Below are positions 1 to 9,379 of a stretch of DNA of 64,000 bases, one piece after another. A program made the position numbers and the translations under genes. The stretch covers positions 248,001 to 312,000 of the forward strand of contig JAZKJV010002320.1 of assembly GCA_037367405.1 (NCBI GenBank), given 5' to 3'. Position 1 is the stretch's first letter. Every line of letters starts with the position of its first letter. Source of the DNA: Ottelia alismoides. Taxonomy: Eukaryota > Streptophyta > Magnoliopsida > Alismatales > Hydrocharitaceae. Under the pieces are notes generated by a model. That model had not been told where the DNA came from. It made no database searches and saw only the letters and a list, made by a program, of their open reading frames with translations.

Positions 1-1052
1 ATAAAGGGGTTTTGGATATTAGGGTCGAATGGAGAGAGTCTTGTTGGGGTAGGCTTGCTTTCATCAAGAGATTTAGGTATATGTTGAGCCTCTGAAGGAC
101 TGCCATCTTTCTCTTTGCTTCCATCACGTACGTGTCTGTCACCGATAATTTTTTCCAGGTATGCATTCTGTTCTTCGTTAGGATGTACCGGTTTCTTGGC
201 TGTCAGTAGTGTAGTCAATGTGTTGGGGATCTCGTTTAGCGTTTGCTGGGTTACATACTTCTTTTCCCTAAATCCGGCTTTCAGTTCTGGAAAGAATCGG
301 GGTTGAAGTTGTGCCTCTGCAAGTTCTTTCAATGAGGTTGAGGAAACTTTCTCCAGCAACATCTTACCTTTGAGTACAGTCTCACACCACATATATACGT
401 GACCAAGCCGTCCGCAGAAGGTACAGAAACGCGGTAGGCCTTCATACCGCAGGGGTAGTGTAATCAGATTGCCTCCTGGGACTATAATTTTTAGTTCTTT
501 GATAATAGGTTTCGTGATGTCTAGAAGGACTCTTATTCTATCAAAACTGAAAATACTGTTCCCTATGTCCGGGGCAAAGTCAATGATTTTTCCCAATGGA
601 TTTAATATTTTCTGGTACGATTTCGAACTTTGGTATTGAGATGGGGTTTTATGGACTTGAACCCAAAATGGAGAATATTTGAAGTTGTAGTCATCAATCG
701 GGATGTTTGGTTGTTCCTTTTCTAAGAGGATGAGGTTGCCTTCGAAATGCCACGGTGATCTATGCCAAATCATGTCACGGTCAGACTGTGAATGAAATCT
801 GGCCTTCCAGCATTTTTCTCCCATCTCCTGTATATGTGGCATCTCAGATATTTTCCACGCTTTTTTGACCATCTCCAGTAGGCCTTTTTCTCGAAAGGGC
901 CTGTCAGTAAGTAGCTTAAAGTACATACACTTCTTCCAGGCTTCGGCATCCGAGGAATCAATCTCAGAGACCGTCACTGGTTGCATGCCGACCTGGTCTG
1001 TATGAGAGAGGTCCTGAAGGTATTTTATAAGGGCCTCTTCGGTGGGATCCAT
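1..1052 (-). CDS. LINE ORF1-type gag protein (DUF4283-like, CX2CX4HX4C knuckle), 3' part outside window
   Basis: An uninterrupted frame of 350 codons starts at the ATG at 1052-1050 and is still open at base 1, so the C-terminus lies beyond the window. Residues about 30-180 have the layout of the DUF4283 region of plant L1-like LINE ORF1 proteins: an AWKKCMYFKLL stretch, a KAWK motif, an RSPWHFEGNLILL segment and a PFWVQVHKTP segment. A zinc knuckle follows at C210, C213, H218 and C223 (CX2CX4HX4C). The tail after it is lysine- and proline-rich. In this family the protein is an RNA-binding gag that packages the LINE transcript. The frame has no stop or frameshift over 350 codons, so this copy is either young or under constraint. 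A host-encoded DUF4283 protein is the alternative. The reverse transcriptase, if present, would lie to the left of the window. Confidence 0.8.
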   Translation of the reverse strand, partial: MDPTEEALIKYLQDLSHTDQVGMQPVTVSEIDSSDAEAWKKCMYFKLLTDRPFREKGLLEMVKKAWKISEMPHIQEMGEKCWKARFHSQSDRDMIWHRSPWHFEGNLILLEKEQPNIPIDDYNFKYSPFWVQVHKTPSQYQSSKSYQKILNPLGKIIDFAPDIGNSIFSFDRIRVLLDITKPIIKELKIIVPGGNLITLPLRYEGLPRFCTFCGRLGHVYMWCETVLKGKMLLEKVSSTSLKELAEAQLQPRFFPELKAGFREKKYVTQQTLNEIPNTLTTLLTAKKPVHPNEEQNAYLEKIIGDRHVRDGSKEKDGSPSEAQHIPKSLDESKPTPTRLSPFDPNIQNPF

Positions 1053-1860
1053 ATCTTCGATTCGTGGGGTCGATGGGTTGTCTATGTGGTTTTTGGAAGG
1101 ACTATGTGATACTGAAACTGTCGAAGAACTCTCGATATACCGTCCACAGCACAGTGTTGCCCTTTATACACAAAACAACCCTTCCAGTGAGGAGGGTTGC
1201 AGTACTACGGGAGTGGGAGCTGCAAATCGAGTAGCCACGCTTCTGTGTGCAGAGGAAACAACTGATTGTAAATGCTGAGAAGGATAGGCGTACCTCTTTA
1301 CGGCTTTAGGAGTGATGGCTACGCGGTCTCAATGCTCTGATAGCTCCGTTGCTGCTAGCACGCTGGGGGTGGGTCGAAGTCCCTTGTGGTTCACTCCTCC
1401 TCGGTGATGGGGGGGATGACCACAAGACCTTCCTTGTGACTGGCGATTGCACCTCGCGGAAGGAAAAAAAGGGAGAGGGGACTGCCCCCGTTTGATTAGG
1501 TGCAGTGCCTGGCCAAAAGACCCAACCCGTCGATGGGTACGGCAACCTCCGACAGGGAACGAACATGCAAACTGCTGTGAAGGGCTCGAAAGCCAACCCA
1601 CTGCCGGGAGAGGGGTTGTAGGGAGCGTACGTCGCTTACGAGGGGACGTAGGGAGCGCACGTCGCTTACGAGGAAGGAGGTAGAGAGGATTCAGCCACTG
1701 CGCCGAAGGGAGGCTGGGGAAGAGAAACGCCTCTCGTAGGGGGAGGGGAGGAACCGACCCTCGTTGGGGGTGAACAAAATCGCCTCTCCGCAGGGGAGAC
1801 GGGAACCGACTTAGCCTAGCACCTCACTTATTTGACCGCACGTTCTACCCCCTGCGGTGC
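1053..1860. other. GC-rich leader region upstream of the LINE gag frame
   Basis: This stretch is directly upstream (to the right) of the minus-strand gag frame. It is much more GC-rich than the surrounding DNA, especially 1320-1860. GC-rich 5' leaders that carry the internal promoter are usual in plant L1-like LINEs, so it is probably the 5' UTR of the element. Several short open frames on both strands look like chance products of base composition. No TATA box or target duplication was found to fix the 5' end. Confidence 0.35.
1621..1673. repeat. Two-copy tandem repeat, 30-bp period
   Basis: GGGAGCGTACGTCGCTTACG at 1621 recurs as GGGAGCGCACGTCGCTTACG at 1651, each followed by AGG. It sits in the presumed LINE leader. 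Short tandem units are common in LINE 5' UTRs. Confidence 0.6.
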
Positions 1861-2299
1861 GCGTATGGTGTGCCCGGACGCGTGTCGAGAAAGGAAGGCG
1901 ACCGAGGCGAATTGCAAATGAACTATCAGCAGAAGACGGAATTTACGTTTAGGTCCTTGAAAGTTTCTTTCGTATTTAGACCTTATAACATCGTCGTCTC
2001 GAGGATGAATCATGTCGAATCGAAGTCTACAAGGTAGTATGGTCATCGTGACTCTTCCAACATCAAGGCAGGATATCTAATGAGAAAATGTTACAATAGA
2101 CTCCCGATCCACATCTCGATCGTCCAAACAGATCGTTCTCGCATAATCTACCCCTCTTTTTATCAGTTGTGTCATCCTTTGATATTGTAAAATCATATGC
2201 CCCTCTACTTTTTGAAATATCAGTTGTAAGCTTCACTTCTTCACTAGTATCACCGCTAATGAGTTGAACTAAACTATGATTTATGCAAACCGTAGTATA
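1861..2299. other. No feature recognised
   Basis: Moderately AT-rich sequence. No convincing frame, repeat or element boundary was seen on either strand. Confidence 0.4.
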
Positions 2300-2720
2300 G
2301 TTACGAGATGCATAATAGTAAAATATCCTATTTCTCCTTCAGCCCATCCTCCTCGCCCATCGTCCCTTCCTCCTCGTCATATGCCCGACATCCTCCTCCT
2401 CCTCCGTCACCCCATCCTCCTCCTTTAGCCCGTTGCTCCTCCGCCCCTCGTCCTCTTTCATCGCCCTCATCTCCTCCTCCTCCTCCATTGCCCCCTCCTC
2501 CTCTTCAAGCACTCTGCTCCTCTGTCCCCCTCCTTTTCTAGCCCTCTACCTCCTTCGCCCCCACCTCCTCCTCTACCCCATCTTCATCCTTTGTCATATC
2601 CTCCTCCTCTGTCCTCCTCCTACCCCGCCACCCCATCCTCCTCCTCCTCCTCCTCTAGCCCCTGCGCCTCTTCCCCCTCAACCTCCTCCATCACCCCTCT
2701 CCTCCTTCGTAGGATCTTGA
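2300..2720. repeat. Pyrimidine-rich (CCT)n-like low-complexity tract
   Basis: About 400 bases consist almost entirely of C and T on the plus strand, built from imperfect CCTCCT and TCCTCC units. The purine strand would read as GGA repeats. Proline/serine-rich frames on the plus strand and acidic frames on the minus strand follow from this composition and are not gene evidence. A purine-rich continuation (2900-3080, GGAGGAGG on the plus strand) lies close by. The two tracts could pair as an imperfect inverted repeat. Confidence 0.6.
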
Positions 2721-4028
2721 TCCAAGGGTGATGTCGATTACAACGTTGTGATCTACAAGCAACGATGGGGATGGGGCCAACACCAACGGCGAAGGGACTA
2801 CGAAGGAGCACTTGAGTAGCAATGATATGTTGTTGACTGGAAGCTTCGTCCAGCAGCATCTGAGTAGAAATGCGTCCATCGCTCCTATCCATATTTGACT
2901 TTGACAAAATGGAGGCGGAGGGGATGTCGAGGAAGAGGAGTATAGAGCAGAGGGGGTGGGGGGCTGGAAGGGGAGGGTGGTCGGAGGAGGAGGGCATGGG
3001 GAGGATCAATTGGAGGAGGAGGGGGTGGTCGGGGAGGAGTAGGAGGGGTTAGAAGGGGGAGGTGGAGGGGTTGGAGTGAAACGAAGACTCTTCAACCCTT
3101 CTTTTTTATCTAATCTCCATTATGTCCTCAAAGTTAACATCCATTTGCATTGGGGATTGACGACAACTAACCCAAGGGGTGCAAGTGATCATTGAGGAAA
3201 AAGTCAAGAGTGGAGCTGATATTCCCAAAAAGGGACAGATATAACTGATATTGCAATATCTCAGAGAGGCATAACTGATAAAAATTCAAAATCTCATCGC
3301 ATATGATGAATATAAGCTCGACTCACGATCATCACAAGGAGCCCAACCCCTTATGCCCCTCAACAGAAAGATAGACAAGCGACATCCCTGCAAGGCACAC
3401 TAGCTCGATTCGTCTGACGGGTCGTCTAGGTAGTCGTTCTGCATACCGCAAACACGAGTCTATATAGAAGTTCCTGAATGGATCAAAGTGAAATGAAACT
3501 TCCATAATCTAGGGGGAAGACAATGACATCACCAATTATATAAAATCAATATATAAAAAAACCCTAATCCCTTAAATTAATAGCAATGAGGGCGGGCGGT
3601 ATGACTACGAAAACATATGCACTGACATAACAAACATGAACAAGTCATAGTTTTTTCCTCCCTTCACATCACCCCCCTGCGGGTCCCACTCCTTTTTAAG
3701 AAAAACTCTGTCTACATCAGTATTTTCCGAGGGACTGTAGAGATTCGGAGCAATTGGGCAAACCTTTGATCCCCAACTACTATTTATTTTAGTTTTTTTA
3801 AACATTTAATTATAATTCATTACACGATGCAATCCATCACTGTGGCTTGACTTCCCTGTGGGCCCATTTGGCTTCCTAACCACCTACGACGAAATTTCTC
3901 GCCTTCCTATTATGCGAATCTTTCTATGGATATTACCTTTGGTTAATTTTCAGGGATTTTTTATAGTTATCTAATTATTGAAACTATACTATTAGAACGT
4001 TATTCAATTTCAGATTATATAAAAGATT
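2721..4028. other. No gene recognised
   Basis: The first 380 bases are mixed and purine-rich, the rest is ordinary AT-rich sequence. I found no coding pattern, LTR, TIR or RNA gene. Confidence 0.4.
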
Positions 4029-4037
4029 TTAAATAAA

Positions 4038-5291
4038 GGGATTTTTATTCGGCAGACACTATAATCTTTGTCAATTACCTCTACGACCTTTGAAACATCA
4101 TAATTCCTCCCTCACCCCCGTAAACTTGTTAACATTTATCCTACAACCCCTGTGGTTAACCCATATCCCTCTAACCGTTAAAATCAACCGCATTCTATTA
4201 TCTTCTTTTATACTATACCCAATTTATTTATCAAATTTACTAGAATTGTCATTCCCTCCCATCCTCCACCTCCATCTATCCCTCCCTCCCACCGTCCACC
4301 TCCAGTTGAAGACGTTGCCTCCCCTCCCCCGGTATACTGCCGCCCCCTACTCGAAGCCCCCTCTCCCGTCCGCTGACCTCCCCTTCTCGTCGCCGTCGAA
4401 GCCCCTCCCTCGGTCATCAGGCTCCTGCTCGAAGCTGCAACCGCCTCTCGAAGCTCCTCCCCGGTGACCAGGCTCCCCGCTCGAACCCCGTTCCCCTCTA
4501 AGTCGTCGCCTCCCATGGGTCCATCCTCGATCGGACGCCCACCCCCGCACTCTGCGTCCCTGTCACGTCGCTTGCCCCTGCAACTCACGCCTGCCCCTGC
4601 AACTCACACCGATCGGACACCCACCCCCGCCTGTCCCCTGCAACACCCCCCCCCCCCCCCCTCATTCTAAGCCGCCGCCTCCCCCTGCAAGCCCCCCCCC
4701 CCCCCCCCACACCCCGCGTCCCTGTCCCGTCGCTTGCCCCTGCAACCCCCCCCCCCCCCCCCCCCCCCCCCCCAAATCCCCGTCCTGCCACCTGCCCATG
4801 CAACCCCCCCCCCTCCCCCCGCACCCCGCGTCCCTATCCGCCGCCTGCCCCTGCAACCCACCCACCCCGCACCCCACGTCCCTGTACCGCCGTCTGCCCC
4901 TGCAACTGCCCCCTGTACCCCCCGCCTCCCCCTGCAAGCGCCCTCCGTTCCCGCTCAAGCTTTTGTTCTTCTCCAGCAGGCTGGCTGGCTCCCACGATCC
5001 CGCCAACCTCCTCCAGTCGAGTCCCCATCCTCGACGTGCAGTGGGAAGGGAGGTTGTCAGAGGAGAGGGGATTTTTTTTACTTTTCTTGGTTAATTTAGC
5101 CGTCCGATATAGATCGGTTAGATTAAACTCATTTCTAATACAAAGAAGTTAACTCTAGATGTGTCAGTTTAACAGTAGGGTTCATAAGGTAAGACGGAGC
5201 AACTTTACGGGGGTGAGGGAGGAATTACGATATTTCAAAGATCGTAGAGGTAATTGACAAAGATTATAGGGTGTGTCGGGTAAAAAATCCC
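4038..5291. mobile_element. Non-autonomous Mutator-like element (MULE), 1254 bp, with 9-bp target duplication
   Basis: The ends form a terminal inverted repeat of at least 90 bp. The left end begins GGGATTTTTATTCGG, and the reverse complement of the right end begins GGGATTTTTTACCCG. Both then share a block around TCTTTGTCAATTACCTCTAC and another around TTCCTCCCTCACCCCCGTAA. The 9-bp direct repeat TTAAATAAA flanks the element exactly (4029-4037 and 5292-5300). Long TIRs with a 9-bp duplication are the mark of Mutator-like elements. There is no transposase. The interior is C-rich with tandem CCCCTGCAAC-type units, so the open frames rich in proline or glycine are products of composition. It could be a Pack-MULE, but I recognise no captured exon. 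Confidence 0.85.
4540..4950. repeat. C-rich internal tandem repeats with poly-C runs of 16, 17 and 28
   Basis: Within the MULE, units centred on GCCCCTGCAAC recur roughly every 30-60 bases, often followed by CCCGCGTCCCTGT. Uninterrupted C runs occur at 4646-4661, 4692-4708 and 4746-4773. The runs are likely to be length-unstable and could form i-motif or G-quadruplex structures. Exact lengths in the assembly may be unreliable. Confidence 0.7.
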
Positions 5292-5428
5292 TTAAATAAA
5301 ATAGTCGAGAGATTAATTTCGAGTCAGAGAAAAGAATAAGGTATCTCGACTAAGCTCAGGGGTTCGTCTAGTTTCTGGCCTCTATCTTTCAACGGTTGAT
5401 CAAGGTTTTTTTGTCAAAAGGTCTTAAC

Positions 5429-6292
5429 CAGGGATGAAACGAATGCGAATATATTTGTATTCGATCCGTTACCTATTCCATATATATAGGATAAAATGGG
5501 GTTGCTCCCTTGGGGGTAGCTAACTTGGCTCCCCTGCGCTATTTCGCTTTTTTTCGAAAAATTCTTCCGTGGATTTTCGTCAATATATCCCTAAATTATG
5601 TCATTCAAATTTCGTGTGAAACAGAAACTCTTACCACCTCCGTCCAAAAGGGTCGTTTTTAGCAAGTATGCTGCCATTAAAAAATGATTGTCTGGATGGA
5701 GGCCATAGGAGTATCTGTTTCGCACGAAATTTGAATAACATAATACAGGGATATAGTGTTGAATATTCATGAAAGAAATTTTCAAAAAATTAAAAAATGG
5801 GCAAAATTGCGCAGGGAGCCAAGTTAGCTCCCCTCAAGGGGCAGCCCCACTAAACTCATATTATATATTGACATTCGTATTCATATTCATTTTAAAATAG
5901 ATGCCGAAGATATCACTTTGACTTCACTAATATTCACATATGTATTCGTATATTCGTTTTTGTACGTAAGTATAATGATAGATTTATTTGTAACTATACG
6001 TAACAATATTTTATAATTGTATTCTTCATTGATATAATTGTTTTGAAATTACTATATATGGTATATCTATTTTATATGTAAATAATATTAAACATGTATA
6101 TTTTTTGTTAATATATTAAATATTTATGTTATTATTAGTATTCGTTTTACATTTTGCATATGTTTTTAAGGATATTGTAATACATTTTTTACATTCATCA
6201 TATTCATATCCACATTCGTATTCATAATTTAAAATAGATAAGAATGGAATTATATCTATATTCGTATCCATATCCGACCATTTTCTTCCCTA
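5429..6292. mobile_element. Degenerate hAT-like element with TTCG/ATTCG-rich subterminal repeats, carrying a nested MITE
   Basis: The left end CAGGGATGAAACGAATGCGA and the inverted right end TAGGGAAGAAAATGGTCGGA are related and resemble the TAGGGATGAAAA ends of the hAT-like element at 39905. The interior holds repeated ATTCGTATTCATATTC units in both orientations, as in that element. No clean 8-bp duplication was found, so the boundaries are approximate. A 351-bp fold-back MITE sits inside (5498-5848). Confidence 0.45.
5498..5848. mobile_element. Fold-back MITE, copy 1 (351 bp)
   Basis: The whole 351 bp is one imperfect inverted repeat. The outer arms begin GGGGTTGCTCCC and end GGGGCAGCCCC, followed by AGCTAACTTGGCTCCC and its complement. 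The inner arms contain TTTCGTGTGAAACAGAAACT and its counterpart, and meet around GTCTGGATGGAGGCC. A second copy of the same length is at 22545-22895. It can fold into a long hairpin, so a transcript could feed small-RNA production. No unambiguous target duplication was seen. Confidence 0.8.
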
Positions 6293-6669
6293 ACCTCTCT
6301 TGTCTATGAATTAACACTTGTGGTCATATTCTTGCAAAATTCAGAGTAGTTAAGATAAAATGGAGGCATAGGTATACGTAAGCACAAGTATTCTTGCAAA
6401 AAAAAAAGTAAATGTAAGGGTATATCTGTAATTGCAAAGTCAGAGAAAGATATCTGATGCAAATACGATGGTATTTGTTGACGGGAAAGGGCCCCCGCGC
6501 GTGCGAGAGAGCCCGCGGATTTGATCACCCGCAGAATCTCGGCCGTCCGAAAAGGTTGGGTGGACACGTGGCCCCATCTCGGCGTTTTGCGTAGATGGGA
6601 AAATATCGTCTGAAGACCTTTTAGTTTCCACGGATTTTTTCGCATTTTGGAGTTGTCTCCCCGCACTGC
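6293..6669. other. Short GC-rich, promoter-like stretch without a gene
   Basis: Around 6470-6660 the composition switches to GC-rich and includes GGACACGTGGCC (a G-box core) and CGGCCGTCCGA. Such motifs occur in plant promoters and in repeats derived from them. No downstream gene is present, so I do not call a promoter. Confidence 0.3.
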
Positions 6670-7030
6670 ATTTAGTTACCGCGTTAAATTGAAGGTGGGT
6701 AAATCGTTTTGGTATTTTGACGTTCGGATAGAAAGTTATACATTGGATGAATTTGTTGCAATGTGATTGTATTAATGTTTGGAAAAAATGAGTAGTTATT
6801 ATGATGTAATTGTATTTAAGTTTGAAAAAGTGAATAAAAGTTAAATAGTTTGTAATTTTTAGATGATATGATGGTATAATATAATATTTTTTATGGAACG
6901 GATGAAAGAGAAATGATTTATTTAATGTATAAAAAAAGAGAGAGTGAGTGAGCCCTACAAGTGAGAGAATGAGAATGTTTTGGGGGTAAACCACCCTAAG
7001 GCGAGGTTAACCCAGGTGCCGAACGACCAC
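6670..7030 (-). mobile_element. Tourist-like MITE, inverted copy (left end decayed)
   Basis: Read on the minus strand it shares the family consensus: a GCGTTTGG-type end, then pyrimidine-rich sequence, then TATTATACCATCATATCAT and a row of ACTTTTYCAAACTTCAATAC units. It abuts the next copy head to head across a single TTA (7031-7033), which is the expected PIF/Harbinger target triplet. Confidence 0.6.
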
Positions 7031-7033
7031 TTA

Positions 7034-7408
7034 GACCCCGTTCGAGTCATGCCCCCTTACCTTATTTTTTCTCTCTCCCATGTGGGACCTATATTTTATC
7101 CTTTTTAATACATTAATTAATTCAAATCTTTTTCATCAATTCCATCAAAAAATAATATATTATACCATGTTTATATAATAATTATAAATTACTCCACTTC
7201 CACTCACTTTTCCAAAACTTTAATACAATCACATAACAATAACTACTCACTTTTTCAAACTTCAATACAATTATGTCACAACAAATCTACAACAAAGTTA
7301 CCCTCGGTTTAACCCACACTTTAACTCGATATCCAAACATCAAAACACAAAAGTGAGTTATCCTCTACCAATTTAACCCACTCCTAACCCACATACCAAA
7401 CGCACCCC
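7034..7408 (+). mobile_element. Tourist-like MITE, copy in cluster
   Basis: It carries the family core AAAAAATAATATATTATACC and repeated TCAATACAATCACA units. It ends CATACCAAACGCACCCC, the inverted counterpart of the GGGTGCGTTTGGT terminus seen at 36702 and 24405. Confidence 0.65.
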
Positions 7409-7410
7409 TA

Positions 7411-7767
7411 GGGGGGCGTTCAGATGGTGGGATTTGCTGAGTTTACCCTCATAACCCACTCCTTCTCTCTCTTACGTGGGTCCCACTTTTTATATTTTTT
7501 AATACATTAAATAACTCAATTCTCTTTTATCAATTCCATAAAAAAATAATATATTATACCACCGTATCATATAAAAATTATAAACTAATCTACTTCTACT
7601 CACTTTTCCAAAGTTCAATACAATCACACCACAAAAATTACACACTTTTCAAACTTCAATACACTTATATCACAACAAATCCACTTCAAACTCACCTCCA
7701 GTTTAACCCTCTATCCAAACACCAAGACACAAAACAGATTACCTCCTACCAGTTTAACCCACCCTAA
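7411..7767 (+). mobile_element. Tourist-like MITE, copy in cluster (right end truncated)
   Basis: It starts GGGGGGCGTTCAGATGGTGG immediately after the previous copy. It holds the same core and ends in CACCCTAACCCGTATACCA, without the full CAAACGCACCC terminus. Confidence 0.6.
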
Positions 7768-8091
7768 CCCGTATACCACTTTGAGGGGGTTACCTCACAA
7801 AACCCATTTCTCTACCCCTCTTGTGATGCTCACTCTCTCTCTCTCCATAAAAAATATTATACCATCATATCATTTAGAAATTACAAAATACTCAACTTTT
7901 ACTCCACATTTCAAACTTTAACAAAACCTATTTTTCAAATTTCAATACAATCACATCACAATAATTACCCACTTTTTAAAATTTCAATACAATCACATTA
8001 CATAAACCTTCTCAACTTTAAACCCACCTACCAAACACCAAAATACAAAAAAGTTACTATCCCCCAGATAACACATGAACCAAACGCATCC
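7768..8091 (+). mobile_element. Tourist-like MITE, copy in cluster (left end truncated)
   Basis: It contains the ATTATACCATCATATCAT core and the TTCAATACAATCACATCACA unit. It ends GAACCAAACGCATCC followed by TTA (8092-8094), the family's usual target triplet. Confidence 0.6.
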
Positions 8092-8094
8092 TTA

Positions 8095-9379
8095 AGGTTT
8101 ATTTAATAAAAAATTTAATTGTAATTAAAACAATAGTCGCTAAATTCTTCATATTTAAAAAATGTTGAGATACCGAAATGAGATCCCGATGTAGAAAATT
8201 AGATTTTGAGTAGGGATGGAATCGTATAGAGATATATATGTATCCATCTGTCATTGTATCTGTTTTTACGATAATATGGATATGTATTTTTGATTTTAGC
8301 CAGTACGGATACAAATATAGACATGGGATTTTAATTTTTTACGGATGCAAATAAGGATACGGATATTACTTTCAAATCTTTTGAGGATATGGATACAGAC
8401 ATGGTTACATATTTTTTGACAGATACAAACATGGATATCTGCATTGTTGAATATGCGTGTATATTGTATATACATACATCAACATGTATGTGTCTCCAAA
8501 TATGTTATACGATTAGTTGCAATATATTGCATCTGGAGTCATTTTCAAATATGTAAAGAAAAATATACATCTTTATATTACTTAATCATTTATTATATAA
8601 TTAGCAAACTAAGTAAAATACTATAGGTTTTTTGTATTTTATTTTAATTTTGATTTAATTAGCTCTTAGTTTCAATTTTAACAAACAATCCTACTAAATG
8701 TAAGCATTAAAAGGTATTTTTTATCTGCATGACAATTCATTTCCATTTGTTAAATATTCGCATCCGAATCATGATTATTTGTTTCCACGATTCATACGAA
8801 CTTTTTATTACAGAAATGGGAAAAGTTAATATTATTCTCAATCACATCAGATGAGAGGAGTATATTGTCGTTTGGCTTAGGAATAAAAAATAATCGGAAG
8901 GGAATATGCTTCTTGAGAATAACTTCTTGATTCGAGACATTATCCACAAAAACTTTGTTTGGGATTGGAGGTTAAGAATTAGGTTTTTTCACTTGCGCCC
9001 TCCTTAATTTCTGCAATAACGTTTATTCCTTTCCTTTTTTTAATATTAGTTTATATCCGTAATTTACCTTAACAAAGGACAAGAGATAAGGACATACATC
9101 AATACTTATCTCTCACAAATAGATTGGATAAAAAGATATGACGCAGATTAAACAAAGATTAATGTCACAATCGCCTTTTTTTATTTATATTATATATGCA
9201 ATACAATCACAAATATATATGCATACATAGGATCTTTTAAATAATGTGATATCTTTTCGTGAACTGAAACGCCATTAATTTAAGCCATTGTCTTATAATC
9301 AACGGAAGAATGACGAACTATTAAGGCTTTTCTTGTCATCAAGATAAAAGATCCTTTTTATTTTAGCCAACTTAAATTA
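8095..9379. other. AT-rich, no gene; GGATA-type repeats at 8209-8420
   Basis: From TAGGGATGG at 8211 there are scattered GGATACGGATA and ATGGATA units like those in the hAT-like element at 39905. No matching inverted right end was found, so this may be a truncated relative. The remainder is featureless AT-rich DNA. Confidence 0.35.

Noticed and set aside
2308..2720. Proline/serine-rich open frames on the plus strand and an acidic frame on the minus strand
   Set aside because: They come from the CCT-rich low-complexity tract. No start context, domain or codon structure was seen.
4208..5099. Several overlapping frames rich in Gly, Arg or Pro on both strands
   Set aside because: Open because of C runs and C-rich tandem units inside the MULE. 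Their sequences change frame with every C run.
8211..8420. Complete hAT-like element starting at TAGGGATGG
   Set aside because: No inverted right end and no duplication of ATTTTGAG was found downstream, so only a repeat-bearing fragment is supported.
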